Positions 1 through 8,413 of a stretch of DNA of 64,000 nt are shown in pieces. A program made the translations under genes and the position numbers. The notes beneath the pieces were generated by a model. It had not been told where the DNA came from, did no database searches, and saw nothing but the letters and a program-made list of their open reading frames with translations. Origin of the DNA: Pseudomonas graminis (GTDB lineage Bacteria; Pseudomonadota; Gammaproteobacteria; Pseudomonadales; Pseudomonadaceae); assembly GCF_004364335.1 (NCBI RefSeq), contig NZ_SOCR01000014.1, positions 62,001 to 126,000 on the forward strand, given 5' to 3'. How positions within the stretch are numbered: position 1 is the first letter of the stretch; each line of letters starts with the position of its first letter.

Positions 1-57
1 TGCCCCGATCTTTGCAATCAGATCCAGCGTGAGCGTGCCCAGTGAGTTACCGGCCAT
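1..57 (-). CDS. Tail length tape measure protein, N-terminal 19 residues only
   Basis: An ATG at 57 on the minus strand opens a frame running off the window edge, beginning MAGNSLGTLTLDLIAKIG. This start is typical of siphophage tape measure proteins. It sits directly after the frameshifted tail chaperone gene, the conserved position for this gene. The product sets tail length and is carried inside the tail tube. Only the first 19 residues are visible, so the call rests on those and on gene order. Confidence 0.7.
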   Translation of the reverse strand, partial: MAGNSLGTLTLDLIAKIGA

Positions 58-75
58 TCATCTTCTCCGAGAAAT

Positions 76-710
76 TCACACCCATGCCTCCATCGCTTCC
101 TCAAGGCTGACCTCTCGTGCCCGCTCGTGCGGCAAGAAGTCAGCGAGCTTAAAGCCGCCGTCCTTGGATATCCGGTTCGCGTAGATGGTGGTCAGTAACG
201 CCACGCTGCGCTCGACCCTGGCCCCCACGTTCAAAGAGCCACGTTCCCGCCGGTACTTTGCCCAGCGGTTGTATTCACGAAGGCTTAAGCGCTCTTGGGC
301 TTCCGCGATCGTGCAACCGAACGTGACCGCGAGTTCGTGCCAGAGCTCTTCTCCGTCGGTAAGGGCGTCGTCTTTCCCAGGTTGTTCACCTCGAAAATAG
401 CGGCGAGCAGCGCTACGGTGAGACGGCCGTCGAGGGCTCCCCGCTCGGGGTCAGCCGTCCCGGTGATATCCCCAACGGTGAAAACAGCATTGCCGTTCTC
501 GTCGCAGACACTGGCGGCGATGCGGCCGGCCAGGCTGTCGTGCTTGCCGTTCAGCGCTGTCACATCGCTGACCGCCGCTTGATAGCCCAACGGGCGGATA
601 AACACCGTCGCGATGAACTCGTCATCGCCCTGCGACCACTTGATTTCCTTTTCCACCGGCCGGCCCGTGAAGGCGCCGACCGATTTAAGGCTTTCCAGAG
701 TGAGTTTCAT
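76..710 (-). CDS. Tail assembly chaperone G-T fusion made by programmed -1 frameshift
   Basis: The upstream frame (141 codons, ending at 285) contains the heptamer GGGAAAG, read as G GGA AAG, at plus-strand positions 378 to 372. Slipping back one base joins residue 113 to an open frame of 98 further codons ending at TGA 78..76, giving about 211 residues. The second frame has no ATG near the slip site and encodes a plausible protein (DDALTDGEELWHELAV... to EEAMEAWV). Lambda G/GT uses the same heptamer. The fusion is expected to chaperone tape measure and tail tube assembly. Lies between the major tail protein and the tape measure gene. Confidence 0.85.
285..710 (-). CDS. Tail assembly chaperone, unshifted G-like product (TAC family)
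   Basis: This 141-residue protein is the in-frame product of the tail chaperone locus. It starts MKLTLESLKSVGAFTGRPVE, ends in an Arg/Ser/Lys-rich tail after the slip site, and resembles phage tail assembly chaperone (TAC) proteins encoded just after the major tail protein. By analogy with lambda it should be made in large excess over the frameshifted form. The start ATG at 710 lies about 10 bases after the major tail protein stop. Family call is from context and overall sequence character. Confidence 0.8.
   Translation of the reverse strand: MKLTLESLKSVGAFTGRPVEKEIKWSQGDDEFIATVFIRPLGYQAAVSDVTALNGKHDSLAGRIAASVCDENGNAVFTVGDITGTADPERGALDGRLTVALLAAIFEVNNLGKTTPLPTEKSSGTNSRSRSVARSRKPKSA
372..378 (-). 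promoter_or_regulatory. Slippery heptamer GGGAAAG for -1 ribosomal frameshifting
   Basis: On the minus strand the sequence is CTG GGA AAG ACG, so the heptamer is in the X XXY YYZ register. It is identical to the lambda G-T slippery site, and a -1 shift here enters a 98-codon open frame. Confidence 0.85.
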
Positions 711-719
711 GCTGTGGCC

Positions 720-1205
720 TTATGTGGTCTTGCGGATCCAGGCGGAACCGCCGGAACGCTGGATGGTTGCCGCGGTACTTACGACGGCATTCGCCGCGAA
801 GTCGAATGGAAAGTCTGAGACGTAGCCGCGGAACGTGAACCAGGTGCGGGTTTCAGGGAGATCGAACCCATCACCCGAAACTGTCGGGGCTTCGGTTCCG
901 TCAGACCAGCCCACCGCCCAATCAATGGTGGTGTCGCCGTTGGCTTCGGAGAGCTGGTGCAAACGGATGTGGCTAGGGTTGTTCGGGTCAGCGTTTACCG
1001 TCAGCGAAGCCTGCCCTGGTGTGCGCAGTCCTTTCTTGTAACTGCGCTCCTGGTCTTCCAGGCACGTGTCTTCAATCTGGTCAGCCGGAGCCCCGCCCGG
1101 GCTGAAGGCAGTGGCGCATTCGATGGCGAGCACGGTCTTTGGACCGGTACCGGACAACGGCGGCACCAGCGCGTAAATCTGGGTTCCTTGGGACAGAATC
1201 GACAT
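720..1205 (-). CDS. Major tail (tube) protein
   Basis: A 161-residue protein beginning MSILSQGTQIYALVPPLSGT. Size, composition and position directly upstream of the tail chaperone pair fit a siphophage major tail protein, which polymerises into the tail tube. The ATG at 1205 is preferred over the in-frame TTG at 1217 because GGAG lies 8 bases before it. An intrinsic terminator-like hairpin lies just upstream (1229-1251). Family assignment is by context; no diagnostic motif was read. Confidence 0.8.
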   Translation of the reverse strand: MSILSQGTQIYALVPPLSGTGPKTVLAIECATAFSPGGAPADQIEDTCLEDQERSYKKGLRTPGQASLTVNADPNNPSHIRLHQLSEANGDTTIDWAVGWSDGTEAPTVSGDGFDLPETRTWFTFRGYVSDFPFDFAANAVVSTAATIQRSGGSAWIRKTT

Positions 1206-1228
1206 GGTGATCTCCAAATGTCGGGCAC

Positions 1229-1251
1229 AAAAAAACCCGCTCAGGGCGGGT
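1229..1251 (-). terminator. Intrinsic terminator inside the late operon
   Basis: On the minus strand ACCCGC and GCGGGT form a perfect 6-bp stem around a 5-base loop, followed by seven T residues. It lies between the DUF3168-like gene and the major tail protein gene, so late transcripts must read through it, presumably with the Q antiterminator. Confidence 0.75.
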
Positions 1252-1268
1252 CGGTTTCGGGTTATCCG

Positions 1269-1637
1269 TTATCGCTGGACGATCCAGTCGACGTCGAAGC
1301 TGTAGCGGTAGAGCATGCTCTCGGTGTCGCGGGTCTCGCCGTTGTAACTCGTGACGCGGGCGGCAAGCTCGATGGCGTACTCGATGGCCTGTCCAGCCGC
1401 TCGAGCGCCTGCGGCCGTCGTGGCGTAGACGTCAACCTGCAGGCCGTATGCCTCAACATCAGGTCGACCGGCCAAGTAGTTGTCAGGGCTGCCGTTAATC
1501 ACCTGCCAAACGCAGTAAGTGCCAGCGGGCTTTTCTGGCGCCATGCCGAACAGGAAAAACCGTACAGGGCTTTCCCCGATCAGTGCCCTTACCGCCGGAT
1601 CGGCAGTGGCCACCTGGAAAATGGGTGGGTATTTCAT
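1269..1637 (-). CDS. DUF3168-like tail completion/terminator protein
   Basis: The 122-residue protein begins MKYPPIFQVATADPAVRALIG and has the pattern of DUF3168 phage proteins: an N-terminal helix on the locus maximum value, a central hydrophobic strand (VEAYGLQVDVYA) and a long helix. In HK97-like phages this gene sits between the gp10-like gene and the major tail protein and caps or completes the tail. Start overlaps the end of the upstream gp10-like gene by four bases. Confidence 0.7.
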   Translation of the reverse strand: MKYPPIFQVATADPAVRALIGESPVRFFLFGMAPEKPAGTYCVWQVINGSPDNYLAGRPDVEAYGLQVDVYATTAAGARAAGQAIEYAIELAARVTSYNGETRDTESMLYRYSFDVDWIVQR

Positions 1638-2119
1638 TTGCCCGCCTTTGCCGCGCGCCGGATCGCCCGGTCTATGGCCTTCTCGTATTCAGTGATGAAC
1701 GTATCTGTGGCCAGACTGATGTTGTCCGCCAGCGCCTTACGCATGAAGGGATTAGCCGCCATCTTGGCGGTGCCGAACTCGAAGAACCGCCAGTGCGGCG
1801 TTGGTCCCGCCGCGCCCTCATCGGGATTGCCCTTTTTGGCGATTTTGGCACCATGAAGAACGCCGACGCGGAACCCTAGATCGCCCGATGCCTTGAACAG
1901 TCGGCCATTCCAGCGCAACGCGATGTTCTTTGCGATCGAGCGTCCTGTCGATGCATCGTCGAGCTTCTGTGCGCCCTCCTTGGCTTTGTCGGCCACTACC
2001 TGCGCAGCCTTGCGCAGCGCGGCTCGACCGCCTTTGCGCTTGACGTCGTACGACACAGCCTCCAGCTTGGCGACGAGTGAACCAATGCCGGTCAGGCTGA
2101 ACTGCACCGTGTCAGCCAT
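1634..2119 (-). CDS. HK97 gp10-like tail component
   Basis: A 161-residue protein, basic N-terminal half (MADTVQFSLTGIGSLVAKLE, then KRKGGRAALRKAAQVVADKAK). The Arg/Lys-rich helix around residues 25 to 50 is typical of the HK97 gp10 family of tail components. Position between the head-closure gene and the DUF3168 gene matches HK97. It overlaps its upstream neighbour by 8 bases. Confidence 0.75.
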   Translation of the reverse strand: MADTVQFSLTGIGSLVAKLEAVSYDVKRKGGRAALRKAAQVVADKAKEGAQKLDDASTGRSIAKNIALRWNGRLFKASGDLGFRVGVLHGAKIAKKGNPDEGAAGPTPHWRFFEFGTAKMAANPFMRKALADNISLATDTFITEYEKAIDRAIRRAAKAGK

Positions 2120-2447
2120 CAGTCACGCCCTCGCTGCATGCCAAGGTCAGATAATCAAGGCCGCTGTCGGCATCCGCCAGCACACCCTGAATGTCATAGA
2201 TCTTTAGCCGGTACAGGATGCGCATGGCTGGTTCAACGCCAGCGCGGTACCGAATGATGATCCTGACGGCCACTCGGTTTTGCGGCGCGGCGGCAGCGAC
2301 AAATTGCGTGACCGACACCGGCTCGACTGCCGCCGGTACCTTGGCCCAGGCATCGACCCAGCTGGTGACCATTTCCCCAGTGACCGGGTCCTGATCGTAA
2401 TGCGGCCGCTGGATGGTAATGCGGTGCCGCAACCGCCCGGCGCGCAT
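2112..2447 (-). CDS. Head closure protein (SPP1 gp16 / HK97 gp7-like adaptor)
   Basis: Starting at the ATG at 2447, the 111-residue product begins MRAGRLRHRITIQRPHYDQD. The opening G-x-L-x-x-R-I-x-I-x-x is the hallmark of the phage head-tail joining (stopper) family, followed by a Trp-rich beta barrel (VTSWVDAWAKVPAAVEP). Earlier in-frame starts are rejected because they overlap the upstream connector gene, whose stop overlaps this ATG. It plugs the portal channel after packaging and docks the tail. Confidence 0.85.
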   Translation of the reverse strand: MRAGRLRHRITIQRPHYDQDPVTGEMVTSWVDAWAKVPAAVEPVSVTQFVAAAAPQNRVAVRIIIRYRAGVEPAMRILYRLKIYDIQGVLADADSGLDYLTLACSEGVTDG

Positions 2448-2923
2448 CAAACACCCATCCCGATGCGGTAAGGCATCAGCAGGGACTTCGAAGCAAGCGG
2501 CAGCTCGGCGACCGTCGATCCAGCGACTACCTCCTCGCGGTTCGCATACAGGTGGCCCAGCTTCAGCAAGCACGCAGCCCTGATGGCCGGATTCATAACG
2601 ATCCCGTAGGCGTCCATGTCGATGTCTTCCACGGCTTCGATGTATGCACGCCAAGCCTGATCCAGCAGCCGACACCGATCCTCATCATGCTGAATAAGAT
2701 CGGCGCCAGCCTTCGCCGCGTCGTATGACAATCTGCAAGCGCTCAGGCGCGCTGCTACGTTGGCTTTGGTCACGTCCAAGGTGGCCTGATCGAGGAAAAA
2801 GCGGCGCTGCATGAACTGCTTCGCCGCTTCCTCCGCCGCATCAAGCTGGGCCTGAATAAGCACCTGGTCATCTGGCTCTGCCAGGAGGTGATGCATCGCC
2901 AGCTCGATGTCGATCACGCTCAT
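2447..2923 (-). CDS. Head-tail connector protein (gp6-like)
   Basis: 158 residues, mostly helical, beginning MSVIDIELAMHHLLAEPDDQ. The C-terminal stretch with AIRAACLLKLGHLYANREEV is the signature helix of gp6-like connector proteins (a.LLl.ghlYenRe). These form a ring below the portal. It overlaps the following head closure gene by one base and starts one base after the stop of the upstream small gene. Confidence 0.8.
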   Translation of the reverse strand: MSVIDIELAMHHLLAEPDDQVLIQAQLDAAEEAAKQFMQRRFFLDQATLDVTKANVAARLSACRLSYDAAKAGADLIQHDEDRCRLLDQAWRAYIEAVEDIDMDAYGIVMNPAIRAACLLKLGHLYANREEVVAGSTVAELPLASKSLLMPYRIGMGV

Positions 2924-2924
2924 G

Positions 2925-3173
2925 TCAGTCGGCCTTTTTGTTGGGGTCCGGCTTTGGCTTTCCGCCCGACTTGTTCTCGGGCTTGGGCCCCTGCTTGTTC
3001 TGCGGATCGGGGGAGTTCTTCACGTCGTAATCCTCGATCAGGCCGCTCAGCAGCAGGTCGCGCGCCACGATCTCGTCGACGGTGATCTTCGAGCCTCGCC
3101 GCGCATATTTTTCTTCTGTATTCAGCCCATCAGTGTTGAAACCTTTGATGGCCGTTACGGTGATATCTGGCAT
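2925..3173 (-). CDS. Small phage structural-region protein of unknown function
   Basis: 82 residues. The N-terminal 50 form a compact domain (MPDITVTAIKGFNTDG, then VDEIVARDLLLSGLIEDYD) that resembles small proteins found between capsid and connector genes in many siphophages. The C-terminal 30 residues are a Pro/Lys/Asn-rich, probably disordered tail. No catalytic motif is visible. Confidence 0.7.
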   Translation of the reverse strand: MPDITVTAIKGFNTDGLNTEEKYARRGSKITVDEIVARDLLLSGLIEDYDVKNSPDPQNKQGPKPENKSGGKPKPDPNKKAD

Positions 3174-3223
3174 CAGTGGTCACGCCCGGTTGCCCGGGCG
3201 CGCTCCTGTGAAGGCGATTTGGC

Positions 3224-4477
3224 TTACGCCGCGTCGAAGTCGCCGTGGACAAAGGATTCTGGACGGTAAACCGCCAGTGCCAGGCGCTCTTCGGCGCGGA
3301 TGGTGACCATGTTGGTGCGGAAGTTGTCGCCGTCTTCGGTGGACACTTCGACAGCAGCTTCTTCACGATCGAAGACCTGGGCCGCGATGTTCATCGCGCC
3401 CACCAGGAACTCGCCTTCAGGAACGGCGTTGCTGTCCACCACCGGCAGTTTCCAGAGACGCTGGGCACCACCTTCCTGGACGTTGACCCAGATGTAGGAG
3501 CCGTTCGCATCCTTGGTCAGCTCGATGTCTGCCCAATCGACCGGGTTCAGCGCGATCGCGGATGCGCGGTATTCAGCAACGCGCACCTGCAGGATGGCGC
3601 GGCGCAGGGTGTCGATCTTCGTGTCGCCGGTCTTGCGCAGCGCGTTGTTGAACGCCGTGGCCTGCGGAATGAGGCCCAGAAGGTTGCCAGCAACACCGTT
3701 ACCGGCAATCAGCTGGTCCTCTTCCTTGTACTTCAGGCCATAGATCGCACGGCCGTTGATGTAGCTTTGCAGCAGAGGGATATCCGACAGCACCTGCTTA
3801 GAAGCTCGGAACCAGTGTGCGATGGTCACGACGTTGGTGGTCTTCAGGGCGAACGACAGATCGGACTGCGCTTTCATGTCCCCTTCTTTCGCCTGAATCC
3901 CGGCCATGTTCTGGAAGCCGGTCTCCTGAACGAACTCGACAGAAGTCGAAGCGGTGCGCCCCGGCATGATCAGGTCGCGGATAACGAACTGACGTTCAGG
4001 CTCGGCGAAGACGCCAGGGACGCGGGCCGGCTGGATGCCAACGCCAACGCCGCCGGTGCCGGTGGTGGCACTGGTGATGTTGGTGACAGCCTTGCGACCA
4101 ACGCGCGCGATACCGCGGCCACGGGTTTGGAGCGCCTTGAAGTCTTCCGAGTCCGACAACTCCTCGCCGGCGGACTTCAGATCAATCGGGTCGTTGGCAG
4201 AGAAGCGGCGGGCCAGCTTCTGTTCAACTTCCTGGAGGCGGTCTTGCAGGCCCAGGCCATCTTTGACCAAACCGTCCAGTACCGTTTTGGTATCGGTCAG
4301 GATGGTGCCGTGCTCTTTGATTTCTTGGCTGGCCTTCTCGGCGAAAGCCTTAATTTCCTTGTCGCGCTGATCCAGCAGATCGCTGACTGCTTTCAGCTGG
4401 ACTTTGTCGTCAGCGTGTTCTTTACGCTCCATTTGACGACTTTCGGCGCGAGCCAGGTTGCTCATGGCGTTATGCAT
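3224..4477 (-). CDS. Major capsid protein, HK97 fold
   Basis: 417 residues. Residues 1 to about 105 are strongly helical and charged, matching the HK97 delta domain that acts as a built-in scaffold. The rest carries the capsid fold (GIQPARVPGVFAEPERQFVIRDL, and AHWFRASKQVLSDIPLLQSY, a classic capsid helix motif). The protease gene directly upstream presumably removes the delta domain during maturation. The start at 4477 is supported by GAGG seven bases before it. Confidence 0.93.
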   Translation of the reverse strand: MHNAMSNLARAESRQMERKEHADDKVQLKAVSDLLDQRDKEIKAFAEKASQEIKEHGTILTDTKTVLDGLVKDGLGLQDRLQEVEQKLARRFSANDPIDLKSAGEELSDSEDFKALQTRGRGIARVGRKAVTNITSATTGTGGVGVGIQPARVPGVFAEPERQFVIRDLIMPGRTASTSVEFVQETGFQNMAGIQAKEGDMKAQSDLSFALKTTNVVTIAHWFRASKQVLSDIPLLQSYINGRAIYGLKYKEEDQLIAGNGVAGNLLGLIPQATAFNNALRKTGDTKIDTLRRAILQVRVAEYRASAIALNPVDWADIELTKDANGSYIWVNVQEGGAQRLWKLPVVDSNAVPEGEFLVGAMNIAAQVFDREEAAVEVSTEDGDNFRTNMVTIRAEERLALAVYRPESFVHGDFDAA

Positions 4478-4486
4478 GGTGAATCC

Positions 4487-5188
4487 TCAAAACGATGGGA
4501 GAGACAGTGCCGGGCGCGACTTCAGCGCCTCGACGAGTTCAAGTTCAGCCAGATCGCCCGCGGACTCGCTCCGGAGCAGGTGCTGCAATCCACGGTTGGC
4601 AATCACCGCAGATTGAGTCTTCGAGAAGCCTGCCTCACGCAGGAGCAGCTCAAATTCGGGTAGTGAAGGCAAACCTCCGTGGGCCAGCTTTGACTTGATG
4701 GTGTCGGTGCGCGCCTCGTCGTTGGCCGGTACCGTCACAATGGAAATCTCGATCAGGTCCAGCTTGGTCAGGGTGCGAATACCGGTCTTTTCATCGCGAG
4801 TGGATGCGCGGACGTAGTAACCGATGGACAGGCCAGTGATGGATCGGGTCTTCATGCCTCGCTGTGCAATCCGCGCGTATGGCGCATCGCTGAGCCAGAG
4901 TTCGCCCGAACCAAAGAGACCGCGATCGTCTTCTTTCAGGCTTTCGATATCCCAGCTGCCGATAGGCTCGCCCGTTCTGTGCTGCCAGAGCACAGGAAAG
5001 GTCCGGCCTTTTGACTTGGCGTCTGCGATCGACTCGAGGAAGGCGCCCGGGGCAACCACCTCGTTGTAACTGTCCACGACTCCGAACACGGAACCGTAGC
5101 CAGAAAAAAGGCCGTCTTCGCCGACAGCCTTCACGTCATAGTCGAATGAGCGGTACTTGACCGCCTGCACCTGGTCTTTTCGTTTCAT
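4487..5188 (-). CDS. Prohead protease, HK97 gp4 family (U35)
   Basis: 233 residues. Catalytic elements of the herpes/HK97 assembly protease family are readable: His within FPVLWQHRTGEPIGSWDI and Ser within TRSITGLSIGYYV. The N-terminus (DGLFSGYGSVFGVVDSYNEV) is also typical. It digests the capsid delta domain and itself inside the prohead. It overlaps the portal stop by four bases and lies nine bases upstream of the capsid gene, the usual portal-protease-capsid order. Confidence 0.93.
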   Translation of the reverse strand: MKRKDQVQAVKYRSFDYDVKAVGEDGLFSGYGSVFGVVDSYNEVVAPGAFLESIADAKSKGRTFPVLWQHRTGEPIGSWDIESLKEDDRGLFGSGELWLSDAPYARIAQRGMKTRSITGLSIGYYVRASTRDEKTGIRTLTKLDLIEISIVTVPANDEARTDTIKSKLAHGGLPSLPEFELLLREAGFSKTQSAVIANRGLQHLLRSESAGDLAELELVEALKSRPALSLPSF

Positions 5189-6522
5189 TCAGAATTACCT
5201 TTTGGCTTGTCGTTGAGCCAGTCGAGCAGGGCCGAGCGCGCCTGCTGGGCGTCGCCAGCGTCGCCGCCAAGCTGATCGATCGGGAGCATGTTGGATTGCA
5301 CGGTGAGTACTCCCGCGTTGCCACCCATTGGCGGCATGTTCTCTTTCAGACGGCAGTCGTCCCGGGTGTAGATCCCGTTCTGGGTCATCGAGCTGTAGAA
5401 CTGGGCACGCGCCGCACTATCTGCGCGAAGTAGCCCTTCGGGGTTGAATTTGGCGTAGAAGGTCCGGCGCTCCTCGGGACGCAGAAGGCGGCGATTGATG
5501 CTTTGCTCTATGCGCTTCATCCAGGGCAGCAGGGTGAACGTCAGGAAGCCGATCATCTGCTGCTCCATGCCGGTGCCCCAACTGGTGCTGTTGGAGGTGT
5601 GTCCGACCATCCATGGGGGAACGCGGAACCAGCGGCAGATCTCCTCGACGTTGAACGCACGGGTCTGCAGCATCTGCGCATCCTCCGGGGTCATCGCGAT
5701 CTGCTGGTACTTCATTCCAGCTTCCAGGACCATCGTCTTCCCGGTGTTGGCCGCGCCGGCGAACTGCGCCGCCATGTCACCGCGAATGTCCTCGCGCTGA
5801 TCCTTTTTGAGGATCTGGTCAGTCGACAGGACGCCGCCCAGCTTCATGCCGTTGGCGAACATCTTGCTGGCAGACTCATCTGCAGCCATTGCCGCGCCAA
5901 ACACATTGCGACCCATTGAAAGCGGACTGAGTCCGCACATCGGGTCAGTACCGAAGCCGCGGATATGCATCATCTCCTCGTCCGTCAGCACCACTATCTT
6001 GCCGTTGTGGTCGGAGTAGCGATATTCGATGGTGCCGTCGTTCAGCCGCCGAGGCGGGGACATGTTCTGTGGCAACAGGAAATCAAGGCTGATCACCTGG
6101 CGCCCGCTCAGATGCGGCTGATTGAACCCATTGCCGTGCAAGAGCAGGCTGGCCACCACGCACTCCCAGAACTCGACCGGAGTCTGGTCCGCGTTTGGTT
6201 GAACGCTGATGACCCGGTGTACCGGATGCGACGTGGCGACGACTGGTGCCCCGTCGCGGGTTTCGTACAGCGCGATAGGCAACGTCGCCAGAGTTTCCGC
6301 GATTAAGCGCACGCATGCCCACACCGTGGAGAGTTGAAGGGCCGTCTGCTGGCTGACTGTCTTGCCAGACGACGAGTCCGTCCCATAAAAGCTGTTCCAG
6401 AAGCTCCCATCACTGAGCCCGATCCGGCGTCCCACCCAGCCTGCGAGGGATGACTTGATACCGCTGGGCTCTGCGGATTTGATGAGCGCCTGCCGTAGCA
6501 CTGACGTTAATGGCTTACTCAA
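5185..6522 (-). CDS. Portal protein, HK97 family
   Basis: 445 residues. It contains typical portal features: YGTDSSSGKTVSQQTALQLS near residue 45, then WACVRLIAETLATLPIALYE, HGNGFNQ, and the stretch EEICRWFRVPPWMVGHTSNS near residue 290, all hallmarks of phage_portal family proteins. It forms the dodecameric DNA channel at the capsid vertex. The start codon is TTG at 6522, with AAGGGG seven bases before it, and it overlaps the end of the upstream small membrane protein gene. Confidence 0.93.
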   Translation of the reverse strand: MSKPLTSVLRQALIKSAEPSGIKSSLAGWVGRRIGLSDGSFWNSFYGTDSSSGKTVSQQTALQLSTVWACVRLIAETLATLPIALYETRDGAPVVATSHPVHRVISVQPNADQTPVEFWECVVASLLLHGNGFNQPHLSGRQVISLDFLLPQNMSPPRRLNDGTIEYRYSDHNGKIVVLTDEEMMHIRGFGTDPMCGLSPLSMGRNVFGAAMAADESASKMFANGMKLGGVLSTDQILKKDQREDIRGDMAAQFAGAANTGKTMVLEAGMKYQQIAMTPEDAQMLQTRAFNVEEICRWFRVPPWMVGHTSNSTSWGTGMEQQMIGFLTFTLLPWMKRIEQSINRRLLRPEERRTFYAKFNPEGLLRADSAARAQFYSSMTQNGIYTRDDCRLKENMPPMGGNAGVLTVQSNMLPIDQLGGDAGDAQQARSALLDWLNDKPKGNSE

Positions 6523-6679
6523 GGATCAGCCCCTTGCGGATAAAGCCAGCCGCTACAAGACATGCCGCGCCGCCAGCAATCAGCGACCAGCCGAGGCCGG
6601 CCAGCAAGAACACGCCGGCCACCAGCAGGCAAAGCGCGGCCACGGCCACCACGATGAAAAGTGTCAGGCCTTTGTCCAT
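6515..6679 (-). CDS. Small two-span phage membrane protein
   Basis: A 54-residue ORF fills the gap between terminase and portal. It begins MDKGLTLFIVVAVAALCLLV, continues through a short Gly/Trp turn into a second hydrophobic stretch, and ends with a basic tail (FIRKGLILE). Two transmembrane helices are predicted. It begins 7 bases after the terminase stop and overlaps the portal start. Similar small membrane proteins occur at this place in other Pseudomonas siphophages, but the role is unknown. Confidence 0.65.
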   Translation of the reverse strand: MDKGLTLFIVVAVAALCLLVAGVFLLAGLGWSLIAGGAACLVAAGFIRKGLILE

Positions 6680-6685
6680 GAGTTG

Positions 6686-8413
6686 TTATCCAACGATGAT
6701 TGGGTTTGAGAAGAAATCGCCGATATCGCCGGCGCCGTCATTGACCAGGATGAGTACTCGCCCGATCGACATGATCAGTGCCACCGCGCCATCGATCTTG
6801 TTGTCATCGCCCTGCTTGATCGGGCGGACCACGTCATCATTACCGGGCATGTTCTTGCCAATAACGTTGGCGATACACCAGGTCATGATCGGGTTGCCGT
6901 CATGATGGAACCTTCCAGCGGCCACAGCGGCCTCCAGCTCCTTCATCGGGTCTGACATGTTGGTGTAGTTCTGCGTAATCGTTACCGGGTTGAAGCCTTC
7001 GTCGTCGAGGTCATGAGTCAGCCCAGTCGCGCCATGGGGATCGATGGGCGATTCGCGCAACGGCGCCTGATGATTGGCCTCCTTGGTGTCCTCGAGTATT
7101 TCGCGGTAATCGATCTCTGCGCCGTCGGTTACTTCCAGATGCCCCGATATGATCCAAGCCTGGAAGCGTTCGGACATGCGCTTGTTATCGGTGTTGTACG
7201 CAGTGTCGTAAGGGACCCAGAATTTGGGACCGACGCTGTAGTAATGGGTCTTTCCGTCGATGATCCGCCAGAACAGGCGCGCTCTTGAGTTCATATCAAG
7301 CTTGCGGGCCAGGTCGAACCCGGCAATCCACTCCTGCCCCTCGAACTGCTCGAGAGTCAGCGTGGTGTCCTCGCAGGCTTTCCAGCTCTCCATGTTGAAG
7401 AAGCCGGACTTGGCGCTTACCCACAGGTTGAGGTGCTTGGTTTTGAACGTGTTGGCAAAGCGTGCGGACCGAATGGCCCTCGCCTGCTGGCTTTCCAGGT
7501 ATTCCTGAAACACCGAAACCCCGTGATTTGGGTTGGCCTTTGCCAGCATCTTCGGGTCGGTCCAGTCGTCACCCTCGTCCAGCGTCCAGATCCAGCCGAA
7601 AAGCTCTTCATCAGGCACGGTGCCTTCGAGCATCTCGATCACCTGGCGGCGCTTGTCGTAGCAAGGACCTTCGATATCGGCGCCGGCGGTGGTGATGATG
7701 AACATCAGCGGCTGACGCCTTGCGCCCATCCCCGTCAGCATCGTGTCGTACTGGGCCGATGTCCGGTGCTCGTGGTATTCGTCCACGATCGCGCAGCTCG
7801 GTGACGCACCGTCGCCTGGATCGCCGATCAGAGGCTCGAAACGGCTGAAGTCAGACGGGATGTTCATGTTCGAGGCATTGACCTCTATCCCTGCCGCCTG
7901 GATCAGCATTGGCGACTTGGTGACCATCAGCTTTGCCGGCCGGAAAACTTCCCACGCTTGTTTCTCTGTGGTCGCGCCGGCGTACACCTCGGCACCGAAC
8001 TCCCCATCAGCGACGAACATGCTGATTCCGACGCCGCCGGCGACCACGGATTTGCCGTTCTTGCGTGGCACTTCCCAGTAACTCTCACGAAACCGGCGGT
8101 AGCCACCCTTCTTTTTGACCCAGCCGAAAGTGACCGCCAGCCCGAACAACTGCCACGGCTCCAGACTGATCAGCTGGCGCTTGAAAGCCCACTCGCCCTT
8201 TGTGTGCGGTAGGAGCTGCATCAGTTTGAGTTTCTTCTCGGCCTTGACCGGGTCGAACTTGAAACGGAAGCCGCGCTTGCGGCTGGCAGCCACGTCGTCG
8301 AAGTGGCGCTGCACGGCCTGATGAATGTAACGACACGCCGGCACCTTTCCCCGGAGCAATGAACGACCCCACGCCGTCGCCTTGTCGACGTTCGGGTGGG
8401 TGGATTTGGTCAT
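6686..8413 (-). CDS. Terminase large subunit
   Basis: 575 residues, the full size for this family. The ATPase motor shows a Walker A-like VPRKNGKSVVAGG near residue 115 and a Walker B AIVDEYHEH near residue 210. The C-terminal nuclease half has AGFDLARKLDMNS and a late Asp-rich segment. It cuts concatemers and pumps DNA into the prohead through the portal. Its start overlaps the small subunit stop. The family is the Terminase_1/HK97-like group. Confidence 0.95.
   Translation of the reverse strand: MTKSTHPNVDKATAWGRSLLRGKVPACRYIHQAVQRHFDDVAASRKRGFRFKFDPVKAEKKLKLMQLLPHTKGEWAFKRQLISLEPWQLFGLAVTFGWVKKKGGYRRFRESYWEVPRKNGKSVVAGGVGISMFVADGEFGAEVYAGATTEKQAWEVFRPAKLMVTKSPMLIQAAGIEVNASNMNIPSDFSRFEPLIGDPGDGASPSCAIVDEYHEHRTSAQYDTMLTGMGARRQPLMFIITTAGADIEGPCYDKRRQVIEMLEGTVPDEELFGWIWTLDEGDDWTDPKMLAKANPNHGVSVFQEYLESQQARAIRSARFANTFKTKHLNLWVSAKSGFFNMESWKACEDTTLTLEQFEGQEWIAGFDLARKLDMNSRARLFWRIIDGKTHYYSVGPKFWVPYDTAYNTDNKRMSERFQAWIISGHLEVTDGAEIDYREILEDTKEANHQAPLRESPIDPHGATGLTHDLDDEGFNPVTITQNYTNMSDPMKELEAAVAAGRFHHDGNPIMTWCIANVIGKNMPGNDDVVRPIKQGDDNKIDGAVALIMSIGRVLILVNDGAGDIGDFFSNPIIVG

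Noticed and set aside
3245..4663. 472-codon plus-strand ORF opposite the capsid gene
   Set aside because: A shadow of the capsid and protease genes caused by GC-rich codon bias.
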